Assembly (NCBI GenBank): GCA_001797695.1
Contig: MGQD01000102.1
Coordinates: 1-5,728, forward strand
Direction of reading: 5' to 3'
Source of the DNA: Deltaproteobacteria bacterium RBG_13_49_15
GTDB taxonomy: Bacteria; Desulfobacterota; Desulfobacteria; Desulfobacterales; UBA2156
DNA: 5,728 bases
Part shown: piece by piece, positions 1 through 4,703 of the stretch
Layout: each line of letters starts with the position of its first letter
How positions within the stretch are numbered: position 1 is the first letter of the stretch
The notes under the pieces: model-generated
What the model saw: the letters and a program-made list of their open reading frames with translations, nothing else
Told to the model about the DNA's origin: nothing
Databases searched by the model: none
Made by a program: the position numbers and the translations under genes

Positions 1-297
1 AAAGGCCAGAAAGTTCAGATCATCTTCGCATTTGATGCAAAACTCGAGGACGGTGCGATCGATGCCTATAACCAATTCCTGCTGGTATGCAGGGAAAACG
101 GCGACAGCATCAGCGTAAAGATTTTAGAATCGATCATTGATGAAGAACAGGTGCATTTCAACTATTTTGATAACGTAAGCGACCACATCTCGGATCTTGG
201 GGAGACATACCTGGCTCAAATCGCAGGGACACCGTCCGCCACCGGATTGCAAACTCAGGGTTTTGTTGCCAGGCAGGGTTTGGCTCCCAAGCCCTAA
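1..297 (+). CDS. bfr: Bacterioferritin, C-terminal part (5' end outside the window)
   Basis: Frame 1 is open from the first base and gives 98 residues ending at TAA 295-297. It is the second half of a ferritin-like four-helix bundle. E49-x-x-H52 (in 'DEEQVH') is the second ferroxidase ExxH pair, and E16, exactly 33 residues earlier, fits the remaining glutamate ligand (E94/E127/H130 in E. coli numbering). The stretch 'LGETYLAQIAGTPSATG' followed by a short Pro/Ala-rich tail matches what I recall of Desulfovibrio bacterioferritin, which is longer than the E. coli protein at its C-terminus. Family role: cytoplasmic 24-mer shell that oxidises Fe(II) and stores ferric mineral, binding haem at subunit dimer interfaces, and protecting anaerobes from iron and oxygen stress. 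The haem-ligand Met and the first ExxH lie upstream of the window. The gene converges on the next gene, and the two stop codons overlap. Confidence 0.9.
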   Translation, partial: KGQKVQIIFAFDAKLEDGAIDAYNQFLLVCRENGDSISVKILESIIDEEQVHFNYFDNVSDHISDLGETYLAQIAGTPSATGLQTQGFVARQGLAPKP

Positions 298-986
298 TAC
301 CGGATGCCTTTGAAAACGAAATACAGCCCGACAATCATCATCAGTCCGGCGCCGACGCGATAGATCAACTCTCTTTTTTTAAGCCAGCCCATATCGGCCA
401 GCTTTGCAACCAGAAAGAGAGCAGGAACGGTGCCGATGCCGAAAAACATCATTATGGCTGTTCCGCTTACAATCCCTTGAGTCATGGAAGAGGTTTTCAT
501 TCCGGAACCGGCGGCAGCCAACAATGCCGTATAAACCGGGCCGCAGGGGAGCAGGCCGAGCAGTAACCCTATGGGAAAATAGGCAATCGGGGATTTGGCG
601 CGGAAAAGTCTCTTAACCCCCATCGAGATGATATTGTTGGGATTGCCGGAGTTAGTGAGCAGGCGCATCCATGGGATCCAGCCCATCATGGAAAGCCCCA
701 TGATGGTGATCAGTACGCCGGTAAATATCATGGCGCCTTTCTGCAATGTCCCTATGTATGCGGCCACGATGGTAAAGGCGCCGGTTGCTCCCATGAAGCC
801 GCCCAGAATCATATAGGTTATGATACGGCCGGTGTTATAAAGAAGATGGGGAAGAAAAATTTTTTCCCCCTTCAAATTCAGGGAGAATGAAACCGCGATG
901 GGGCCACACATTCCGATACAATGACCGAAGCCGACCGTGAAACCGGTGGCTAAAAATAACGGATATAAGGGATCGATATACGACAT
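294..986 (-). CDS. TauE/SafE-family (DsbD-like) six-helix membrane protein
   Basis: This 230-residue polytopic inner-membrane protein has about six hydrophobic segments (roughly residues 7-31, 47-72, 83-105, 136-160, 170-196 and 208-227). Two half-repeats each carry a hallmark motif: 'GHCIGMCGP' (C23, C27) in helix 1 and 'LLPCGPVY' (C148) in helix 4. 'YNTGRIITY' after the first loop is also typical. These place it in the COG2836 / cytochrome-c-biogenesis transmembrane (DsbD-like) group, annotated as sulfite exporter TauE/SafE family. Members have been linked to thiol or electron transfer across the membrane, to metal handling near cbb3 oxidase assembly genes, or to sulfur-anion export; the sequence does not decide among these. 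ATG at 984-986 is the only usable start, since a stop lies six codons upstream, and no clear Shine-Dalgarno sequence precedes it. It lies downstream of the cold shock gene on the same strand, behind a terminator. Its stop (294-296) overlaps the bacterioferritin stop. Confidence 0.85.
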   Translation of the reverse strand: MSYIDPLYPLFLATGFTVGFGHCIGMCGPIAVSFSLNLKGEKIFLPHLLYNTGRIITYMILGGFMGATGAFTIVAAYIGTLQKGAMIFTGVLITIMGLSMMGWIPWMRLLTNSGNPNNIISMGVKRLFRAKSPIAYFPIGLLLGLLPCGPVYTALLAAAGSGMKTSSMTQGIVSGTAIMMFFGIGTVPALFLVAKLADMGWLKKRELIYRVGAGLMMIVGLYFVFKGIRY

Positions 987-1091
987 CGAAAATAAATCGA
1001 ATCACACCGGATTCATGAAGGGTAATATCGGCAAACCAGGTTTTTCGTTCGCTTGGACAACTGAATTTGGAAATGCCGGCGGTTTCAAAAT

Positions 1092-1126
1092 GAGAACAGA
1101 AAGGGCATCCCGCAAGCGGGGTGCCC
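1092..1126 (-). terminator. Rho-independent terminator of the cold shock gene
   Basis: On the minus strand, 20 bases past the cold shock stop codon, comes a GC-rich hairpin. Arms GGGCACCCCG and CGGGATGCCC (1103-1126) enclose a four-base loop with one G-T pair, and A/T bases 1101-1102 and 1127-1128 extend the stem. It is followed by TTTCTGTTCT, a moderate U-tract. The position, just after the cold shock gene and about 105 bp before the TauE/SafE-type gene, suggests the short gene is transcribed as its own unit, with possible read-through into the membrane protein gene. Confidence 0.8.
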
Positions 1127-1146
1127 TTCTTCATCGTATGAACTAA

Positions 1147-1347
1147 TTAAGCGACAGTAACGTTAACAGCAGAGGGTCCTTTTTTGCCCTGCTCGATATC
1201 AAAGGTAACGCGATCGCCTTCATTAAGGGTTTTAAATCCGGTCGCATTGATTCCGGTATGATGGACAAATACATCCGGTCCATTTTCCTGTTCAATGAAA
1301 CCGTAGCCTTTTTTCTCGCTAAACCACTTTACAGTTCCAGTTGCCAT
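1147..1347 (-). CDS. CspA-family cold shock protein
   Basis: This 66-residue single cold-shock domain is full length for the family. It starts 'MATGTVKWFSEKKGYGFI', with RNP1 (K13-G-Y-G-F-I18) and RNP2 (V26-F-V-H-H30), which supply the surface aromatic and basic residues that stack on single-stranded RNA or DNA. Further family landmarks are W8, the 'GPDVFVHH' turn, and 'LNEGDRVTFDIEQGKKGPSAVNV' towards the end. Role: cytoplasmic nucleic-acid chaperone that melts RNA secondary structure. The sequence does not say whether it is cold-induced or constitutive. The ATG (1345-1347) is set by a near-perfect Shine-Dalgarno sequence at 1355-1363. A leader of about 100 nt is predicted if the promoter call at 1456-1483 is right, in keeping with long csp leaders. 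A hairpin terminator follows the stop. Confidence 0.96.
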   Translation of the reverse strand: MATGTVKWFSEKKGYGFIEQENGPDVFVHHTGINATGFKTLNEGDRVTFDIEQGKKGPSAVNVTVA

Positions 1348-1354
1348 TGTGCCG

Positions 1355-1363
1355 CCCTCCTTT
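1355..1363 (-). promoter_or_regulatory. Strong Shine-Dalgarno of the cold shock gene
   Basis: The minus strand reads AAAGGAGGG, seven bases before the ATG. This is unusually close to full anti-Shine-Dalgarno complementarity compared with the other genes here, and suggests high translation. Confidence 0.85.
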
Positions 1364-1455
1364 CTTAAATAATTCTCTTGATTCCTACCTACTGGGCGCC
1401 ACTTATGACAAATGAACTACCCTCGGAAAGAAATCGGCCTGCAAATTTAAGCTGA

Positions 1456-1483
1456 CCTATAAAGATTACCGCGTAAATATCAA
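1456..1483 (-). promoter_or_regulatory. Possible sigma70 promoter of the cold shock gene
   Basis: On the minus strand TTGATA (1478-1483; five of six consensus positions) is followed after 16 bases by TATAGG (1456-1461; four of six). Initiation near 1449 would give a leader of about 100 nt before the cold shock ATG. The match is moderate and the surroundings are AT-rich, so this is a tentative call. Confidence 0.35.
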
Positions 1484-1594
1484 ACGCAAATTGAAAGTCA
1501 AGATCTTTGTTGTTGAAAATCATTATTATACGGCATGGAGTCATGTTAGGCCAAACTGCCGCATATGAATAAAAAATGGGGGATGAAATTGAGC

Positions 1595-1622
1595 TTGACA
1601 GAATCGATCAATAATATATTAT
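1595..1622 (+). promoter_or_regulatory. Sigma70-type promoter of the PadR-ABC-UroD operon
   Basis: A perfect -35 box TTGACA (1595-1600) is followed after 16 bases by TATTAT (1617-1622; five of six consensus positions). Transcription would start near 1629, leaving a leader of about 26 nt with a ribosome site before the ATG at 1655. This is the best promoter match in the window and it argues for the short form of the regulator. Its -10 box lies inside a palindrome. Confidence 0.7.
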
Positions 1623-1627
1623 GTATC
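1606..1627. promoter_or_regulatory. Interrupted palindrome over the -10 box, candidate operator
   Basis: The core ATAATATATTAT (1611-1622) is a perfect 12-bp palindrome. Outside a two-base mismatch on each side, GAT (1606-1608) and ATC (1625-1627) extend the dyad to 22 bp. It covers the -10 box of the operon promoter, where a dimeric winged-helix repressor could block RNA polymerase. It does not match the classical PadR operator form ATGT-N8-ACAT. AT-rich sequence gives such palindromes by chance fairly easily, so the role is inferred from position. Confidence 0.4.
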
Positions 1628-1635
1628 ATAGATGA

Positions 1636-1649
1636 AATAGGAGACTATT
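1636..1649 (+). promoter_or_regulatory. Ribosome site of the PadR gene within a small inverted repeat
   Basis: AGGAG (1639-1643) lies 11 bases before the ATG at 1655 and decides that start. It is embedded in AATAG-GAGA-CTATT, a perfect 5-4-5 inverted repeat. The repeat could form a weak hairpin that partly covers the ribosome site, or be a second protein-binding half-site. The stem is short and mostly A/T, so structure is doubtful while the ribosome site itself is likely. Confidence 0.5.
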
Positions 1650-1654
1650 ATACC

Positions 1655-2089
1655 ATGTCAATTGATTTTCAGAGCTGTCCTTGTTCAGGGAAAAATATGA
1701 GTTACTTCAGTGCACCATGGATATTATTGATCATTTCCAAGCATGAATCCATCCATGGTTACGAGCTAAAGAAGGTGTTGAAAAGATCCATGGAGGATCT
1801 TGGAATACCCATGAACATTACCGGGTTATATAGACACCTCAAATTCTTGGAAAATCGAGGGATGCTGGCTTCAGAATGGGATACCTCAACTACCGGTCCG
1901 GCAAAGCACAGGTATTTCCTGACGGAAAGCGGGAGGGAGTGTCTCATGCGATGGATGCAGACGCTCTACATCCAGATGGAAGTCATATCCCGCTTTTTTC
2001 AAAAAGCAAAAGAAGTCTTCCCTTCCTTTCCATTGATAGCGGAAATCGAATTGAAATCGGCAGGCATCCAGAAAGCGCGGAGGCCATAA
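1655..2089 (+). CDS. PadR-family winged-helix transcriptional regulator
   Basis: This is a 144-residue cytoplasmic DNA-binding protein. The PadR winged helix spans about residues 21-100. 'PWILLIISKHESIHGYELKKVL' is the first helix pair with the family's HGYEL motif. 'ITGLYRHLKFLENRGML' (55-71) is the recognition helix region. 'GPAKHRYFLTESG' (81-93) is the wing and start of the next helix. A C-terminal helical tail would serve dimerisation. Before the domain is 'SCPCSGKN' with C8 and C10, an N-terminal motif I recall in some anaerobe PadR proteins and not needed for the fold. The start at 1655 is chosen because a promoter (1595-1622) and ribosome site (1639-1643) directly precede it; the frame is open from 1565, but those upstream codons contain the promoter. 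It is first in the operon, and PadR proteins usually repress their own and adjacent genes until a ligand binds, so control of the transporter and enzyme is likely. The effector is unknown. Confidence 0.85.
   Translation: MSIDFQSCPCSGKNMSYFSAPWILLIISKHESIHGYELKKVLKRSMEDLGIPMNITGLYRHLKFLENRGMLASEWDTSTTGPAKHRYFLTESGRECLMRWMQTLYIQMEVISRFFQKAKEVFPSFPLIAEIELKSAGIQKARRP
2079..2083 (+). promoter_or_regulatory. Ribosome site of the permease gene inside the PadR gene end
   Basis: GGAGG lies 11 bases before the ATG at 2095 and within the last codons of the regulator. It favours 2095 over the next ATG (2104) and indicates translational coupling. Confidence 0.6.
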
Positions 2090-2094
2090 ATTCT

Positions 2095-2922
2095 ATGGCG
2101 GCAATGGCCAATAAGAAACGAGAGCCCATTTCCGTCTTCCCAAGAGCCCTGGTTTCGATTTCTCCTTTTATTCTTCTGATATCCGCCTGGGAGTTGACAG
2201 CCGTGGTGATTACTTCCTGGCGCAGTGTTCCATTCCCTACGCCTTGGACCACCGCCTCGCGCTTGTTGAGTGCACTTGGAGGCGAAACCCTGGTGGATCA
2301 AACCCTGTACCGCCACATCCTCGACAGCCTGGTCCGCTGGATAGCGGCCTTTCTGGCCGCTTCCGCAAGCGGTGTTGCTTTTGGGCTGGCTGCAGGCTGG
2401 TTCCGCATGCTGGAAAAGATCGCTATGCCCATTGTTCATATCCTGCAGTTGGTGCCGGGACTGGCCTGGATACCGGTAGCCATACTCCTGTTCGGCGTGG
2501 GCGAAAAAGCGACGTTTTTTATGATAGCGGTTACAGCGTTTGCTCCGGTGGTCATCAATGTGGTCAGCGGGGTCAAGCGTGTGGATGTTATATACGTGCG
2601 TGCGGCCAGAATGCTGGGCGCCGGCCGGAAAACCCTTTTCCTGAGGGTCCTGCTCCCAGGGTCATTGCCCCAAATCCTCAGCGGCTTGCGCATCGGACTG
2701 GGCAACGGCTGGCGGGTTCTGGTAGCTGCAGAAATGATCGTGGGCACCGGTACCGGATTGGGATACGCCATCATCCAAGCCCGCTGGACCCTGGATTACG
2801 CTTCAGCCTTTGTTTGTATTATCGTCATTTGCCTGGTGGGGCTGGCGACCGAGCGTCTGATTTTTTCTCCATTGGAAAAAAAGACGGTTGAACGCTGGGG
2901 TTTGTCGCGCGGAGACTTGTGA
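2095..2922 (+). CDS. NitT/TauT-type ABC transporter permease (SsuC/TauC-like)
   Basis: This 275-residue inner-membrane protein has a BPD_transp_1 permease domain and about six hydrophobic segments (first at 17-40, then from about 78 to 256). The cytoplasmic coupling loop that contacts the ATPase is clear: 'VRAARMLGAGRKTLFLRVLLP' (168-188), the EAA-type motif with its conserved Gly and Leu-Pro. 'LQLVPGLAWIPVAILLFGVGE' (117-137) is the signature of the SsuC/TauC/NrtB group, usually 'P-x-A-W-x-P-L-x-x-x-W-F-G-x-G-E'. Two copies would form the channel. The frame is open from 1876, inside the regulator gene, but the ribosome site at 2079-2083 and the usual family length point to ATG 2095, 5 bp after the regulator stop. 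The stop TGA (2920-2922) shares one base with the start of the ATPase gene. The substrate class (sulfonate, nitrate, thiamine precursor or other small anion/organic) cannot be told from the permease. Confidence 0.9.
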   Translation: MAAMANKKREPISVFPRALVSISPFILLISAWELTAVVITSWRSVPFPTPWTTASRLLSALGGETLVDQTLYRHILDSLVRWIAAFLAASASGVAFGLAAGWFRMLEKIAMPIVHILQLVPGLAWIPVAILLFGVGEKATFFMIAVTAFAPVVINVVSGVKRVDVIYVRAARMLGAGRKTLFLRVLLPGSLPQILSGLRIGLGNGWRVLVAAEMIVGTGTGLGYAIIQARWTLDYASAFVCIIVICLVGLATERLIFSPLEKKTVERWGLSRGDL

Positions 2923-3722
2923 TGCTGGATATTCTTGAAGTTTCAAAAAATTTTTATCACCGCGAATCCGGGCAAGAGTTCCAGGTCCTGTGTGACTTGA
3001 ACTTCCGGATTAACGAAGGAGAATTCGTGTGTCTTTTGGGTCCAAGCGGCTGCGGAAAATCTACCTTGCTGAATCTTGCTGCCGGTTTTATCAAACCTTC
3101 AGCGGGGCGATTAATCTTCCAGGGTCGCGAAATTAATGCGCCGGGGCCGGACCGGGCCGTTATTTTTCAGGATCCGACGCTTTTTCCCTGGCTCACGGCA
3201 ATCCAAAACGTGGAGTTCGGCCTTCAAAATGCCGGCGTATCCAAAAACGAACGTCATTTAAAAGCGCTGCAAAGCCTGCAGCGGGTGGGATTGGAAAACT
3301 GCGCTGATGTCAGGCCCCACGCCCTTTCAGGCGGCATGCGCCAGAGGGTGTCCCTGGCAAGGGTGCTCGTGCTGGAGCCGGCTTTGCTGCTAATGGATGA
3401 ACCTTTCAGCGCCTTGGACGAAAACACGCGGGAGCGTTTGCAGGATGAACTGCTTCGGATCTGGCTGGCGGACCGCAAGACGATCCTTTTTGTTACCCAC
3501 AACGTTGATGAAGCGGCCTATCTGGCAGACCGTGTGCTGGTAATGGGGCCGGCGCCCATGAGCCTGGTGACTGAGGTGAGGGTTCCCTTACAACGACCCC
3601 GCCGGAGATCTGCCTTTGAGATCCAAAATATCACCGACCGGTTAAGGATGGAATTGGGTCGTCAGCCCTGCTGCATTCCCGTACAAAAAAGGAGTCATGG
3701 TAATGAAAACAACCAAACATAG
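2922..3722 (+). CDS. NitT/TauT-type ABC transporter ATP-binding protein (SsuB/TauB-like)
   Basis: This 266-residue nucleotide-binding subunit, peripheral on the cytoplasmic face, powers import. All catalytic motifs are intact: Walker A 'GPSGCGKST' (40-48), Q-loop Gln83 in 'VIFQDPTLFPWLT', signature 'LSGGMRQR' (135-142), Walker B 'LLLMDEP' (155-161), D-loop 'SALD' (163-166) and switch His193 in 'VTHNVDEA'. 'DPTLFPWLT' and the 'AGFIKPSAG' segment are typical of the sulfonate/taurine/nitrate group. I chose ATG 2922, which overlaps the permease TGA by one base (TGATG), with GGAG at 2911-2914 seven bases upstream. GTG 2919 is a possible alternative adding one residue. The 3' end overlaps the binding-protein gene by 20 bp, so the three transporter subunits are translationally coupled. 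Confidence 0.95.
   Translation: MLDILEVSKNFYHRESGQEFQVLCDLNFRINEGEFVCLLGPSGCGKSTLLNLAAGFIKPSAGRLIFQGREINAPGPDRAVIFQDPTLFPWLTAIQNVEFGLQNAGVSKNERHLKALQSLQRVGLENCADVRPHALSGGMRQRVSLARVLVLEPALLLMDEPFSALDENTRERLQDELLRIWLADRKTILFVTHNVDEAAYLADRVLVMGPAPMSLVTEVRVPLQRPRRRSAFEIQNITDRLRMELGRQPCCIPVQKRSHGNENNQT
3691..3694 (+). promoter_or_regulatory. Ribosome site of the substrate-binding protein gene
   Basis: AAAAAAGGAG ends at 3694. It is 8 bases from ATG 3703 but only 2 from ATG 3697, so 3703 is the better start. It lies inside the ATPase gene. Confidence 0.65.
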
Positions 3723-4686
3723 AACGGGTTCGTTATTGCGGGGTTATTCGGCAGCCATGACGCTGATAATCATCGTGCTGCTGTCGGCATCCGGGGTGGA
3801 GGGCGACGACCAGACAGCCATCCGGATGGCGTATGTTCAAAAGATCCACTATGCGCCAACCATCATTGCCGTCAAGCAAGGGTACTTTCAAGCCGAGGGG
3901 ATCAAGGTCAAGCCGGTCATTCTGGCTGCGGGATCAGGTATCGTAGCCGCAGAGGCCCTCATATCTGGTTCGGCCGACGCTGCGGTGATGGGCGATGCGC
4001 CGGCCATTTACGCCGCCGCCTCCGGGAAGCCGGTTAAAATAGTCGCTTGCTACGGCGGAGGGGAAAAAATGCACCGGATCATCGCCGGCAAAAATTCGGG
4101 CATCCGGGAAGCTAAAGGCTTAACCGGCAAAACCGTCGCCGTTAATTTCGGATCCAGCACCCATGGGGCGCTGATGCTTTTTCTGAAAAAAAACGGACTT
4201 GATTTGCGCCTGGTGAAGATCATGAATCTCAATTCAAGCGACATGCCTGAGGCTCTGGCCACGGGCCAGATAGACGCTGTGGCGGGGAGTGAACCGGTCC
4301 CCAGCACCGTAGAAATGGGAGTGCCGGGAAGCTATGAACTGGCCACGCTTTCCGGATTGGGCAACAGCTACCCCTTGGTACTGCTGGTTTCAGCTGAACT
4401 TGCCGCCGACGACCCCAAGGCGGTTTCGGCGCTGGTGCGGGCACATGCTGCGGCCGTCGATCTGATGAACCAAGATCCCAAACGTGCCGCCGGGATTATC
4501 GCCGGCGCGACCGGGGCCACCCCTCAGTTCGAGTTGAAAGTCATGCAGGCCCTTGAGTGGCGTATCCGCCTTGATCGGGAAGTCCGCGACAGCTTGGCAC
4601 AGACCCGGGATTTTCTATTCGATATCAAAAAAATTCCCACCAAACCCGATCTGGACAAATTTTTTGACGACCGCTTCCTGAGATGA
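3703..4686 (+). CDS. Periplasmic substrate-binding protein, NMT1/SsuA/TauA-like
   Basis: This 327-residue exported binding protein belongs to the transporter encoded just upstream. The N-terminus has basic residues (K2, K5, R7, R13), then a hydrophobic core (about 17-30) and a possible signal peptidase I site near 'ASGVEG-DDQ'. There is no lipobox cysteine. The mature part shows the family layout: 'IRMAYVQKIHYAPTIIAVKQGYF' variant (40-62), 'AEGIKVKPVILAAGSG', 'ALISGSADAAVMGDAPAIYAAASG' split over 85-108, then 'LTGKTVAVNFGSSTHG' (140-155) and 'ALATGQIDAVAGSEPVP' (184-200), the second-lobe motif in which a bilobed pocket closes around the ligand. Relatives bind alkanesulfonates, taurine, nitrate, riboflavin or pyrimidine thiamine precursors, and pocket residues do not let me choose. 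The start at 3703 follows the ribosome site; ATG 3697 is possible. It overlaps the ATPase gene by 20 bp and is 17 bp from the next gene. Confidence 0.9.
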   Translation: MKTTKHRTGSLLRGYSAAMTLIIIVLLSASGVEGDDQTAIRMAYVQKIHYAPTIIAVKQGYFQAEGIKVKPVILAAGSGIVAAEALISGSADAAVMGDAPAIYAAASGKPVKIVACYGGGEKMHRIIAGKNSGIREAKGLTGKTVAVNFGSSTHGALMLFLKKNGLDLRLVKIMNLNSSDMPEALATGQIDAVAGSEPVPSTVEMGVPGSYELATLSGLGNSYPLVLLVSAELAADDPKAVSALVRAHAAAVDLMNQDPKRAAGIIAGATGATPQFELKVMQALEWRIRLDREVRDSLAQTRDFLFDIKKIPTKPDLDKFFDDRFLR

Positions 4687-4703
4687 GTCGGTGAAAGGTT
4701 TTC

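Larger units (their letters stand above)
1348..1654. other. Divergent intergenic regulatory region (307 bp)
   Basis: No gene is supported between the cold shock start and the PadR-family start. The left part holds the cold shock ribosome site, leader and likely promoter. The right part (1595-1654) holds the operon promoter, a candidate operator and the PadR ribosome site. Bases about 1484-1594 are AT-rich; I see no RNA gene, riboswitch or repeat there. An open frame from 1565 runs into the regulator gene, but it crosses the promoter and lacks a ribosome site, so it is not taken as coding before 1655. Confidence 0.7.

Noticed and set aside
404..816. Two + strand open frames (404-616, 595-816) opposite the membrane protein gene
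   Set aside because: They are antisense to a clear gene, lack domain signatures and look like frame shadows.
835..1134. Minus-strand open frame of 99 codons spanning the cold shock terminator and the TauE/SafE start
   Set aside because: It overlaps the membrane protein gene in another frame, contains the terminator hairpin, and has no recognisable domain.
1504..1532. Second + strand promoter with TATACG/TATTAT near 1524-1532
   Set aside because: No acceptable -35 box lies 16-18 bases upstream; the 1595-1622 promoter is far better.
1348..1594. Cobalamin or other riboswitch upstream of the operon, considered because of the corrinoid-type enzyme
   Set aside because: No B12-box-like motif or large conserved pairing was seen, and the likely transcript begins near 1629, leaving too short a leader.
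1876..2094. N-terminal extension of the permease from ATG 1876
   Set aside because: It would overlap most of the regulator gene, reads as hydrophilic shadow sequence, and a ribosome site supports 2095.
1999..2439. Minus-strand open frame of 146 codons across the permease gene
   Set aside because: It is low-complexity polar sequence antisense to a clear permease; no domain recognised.
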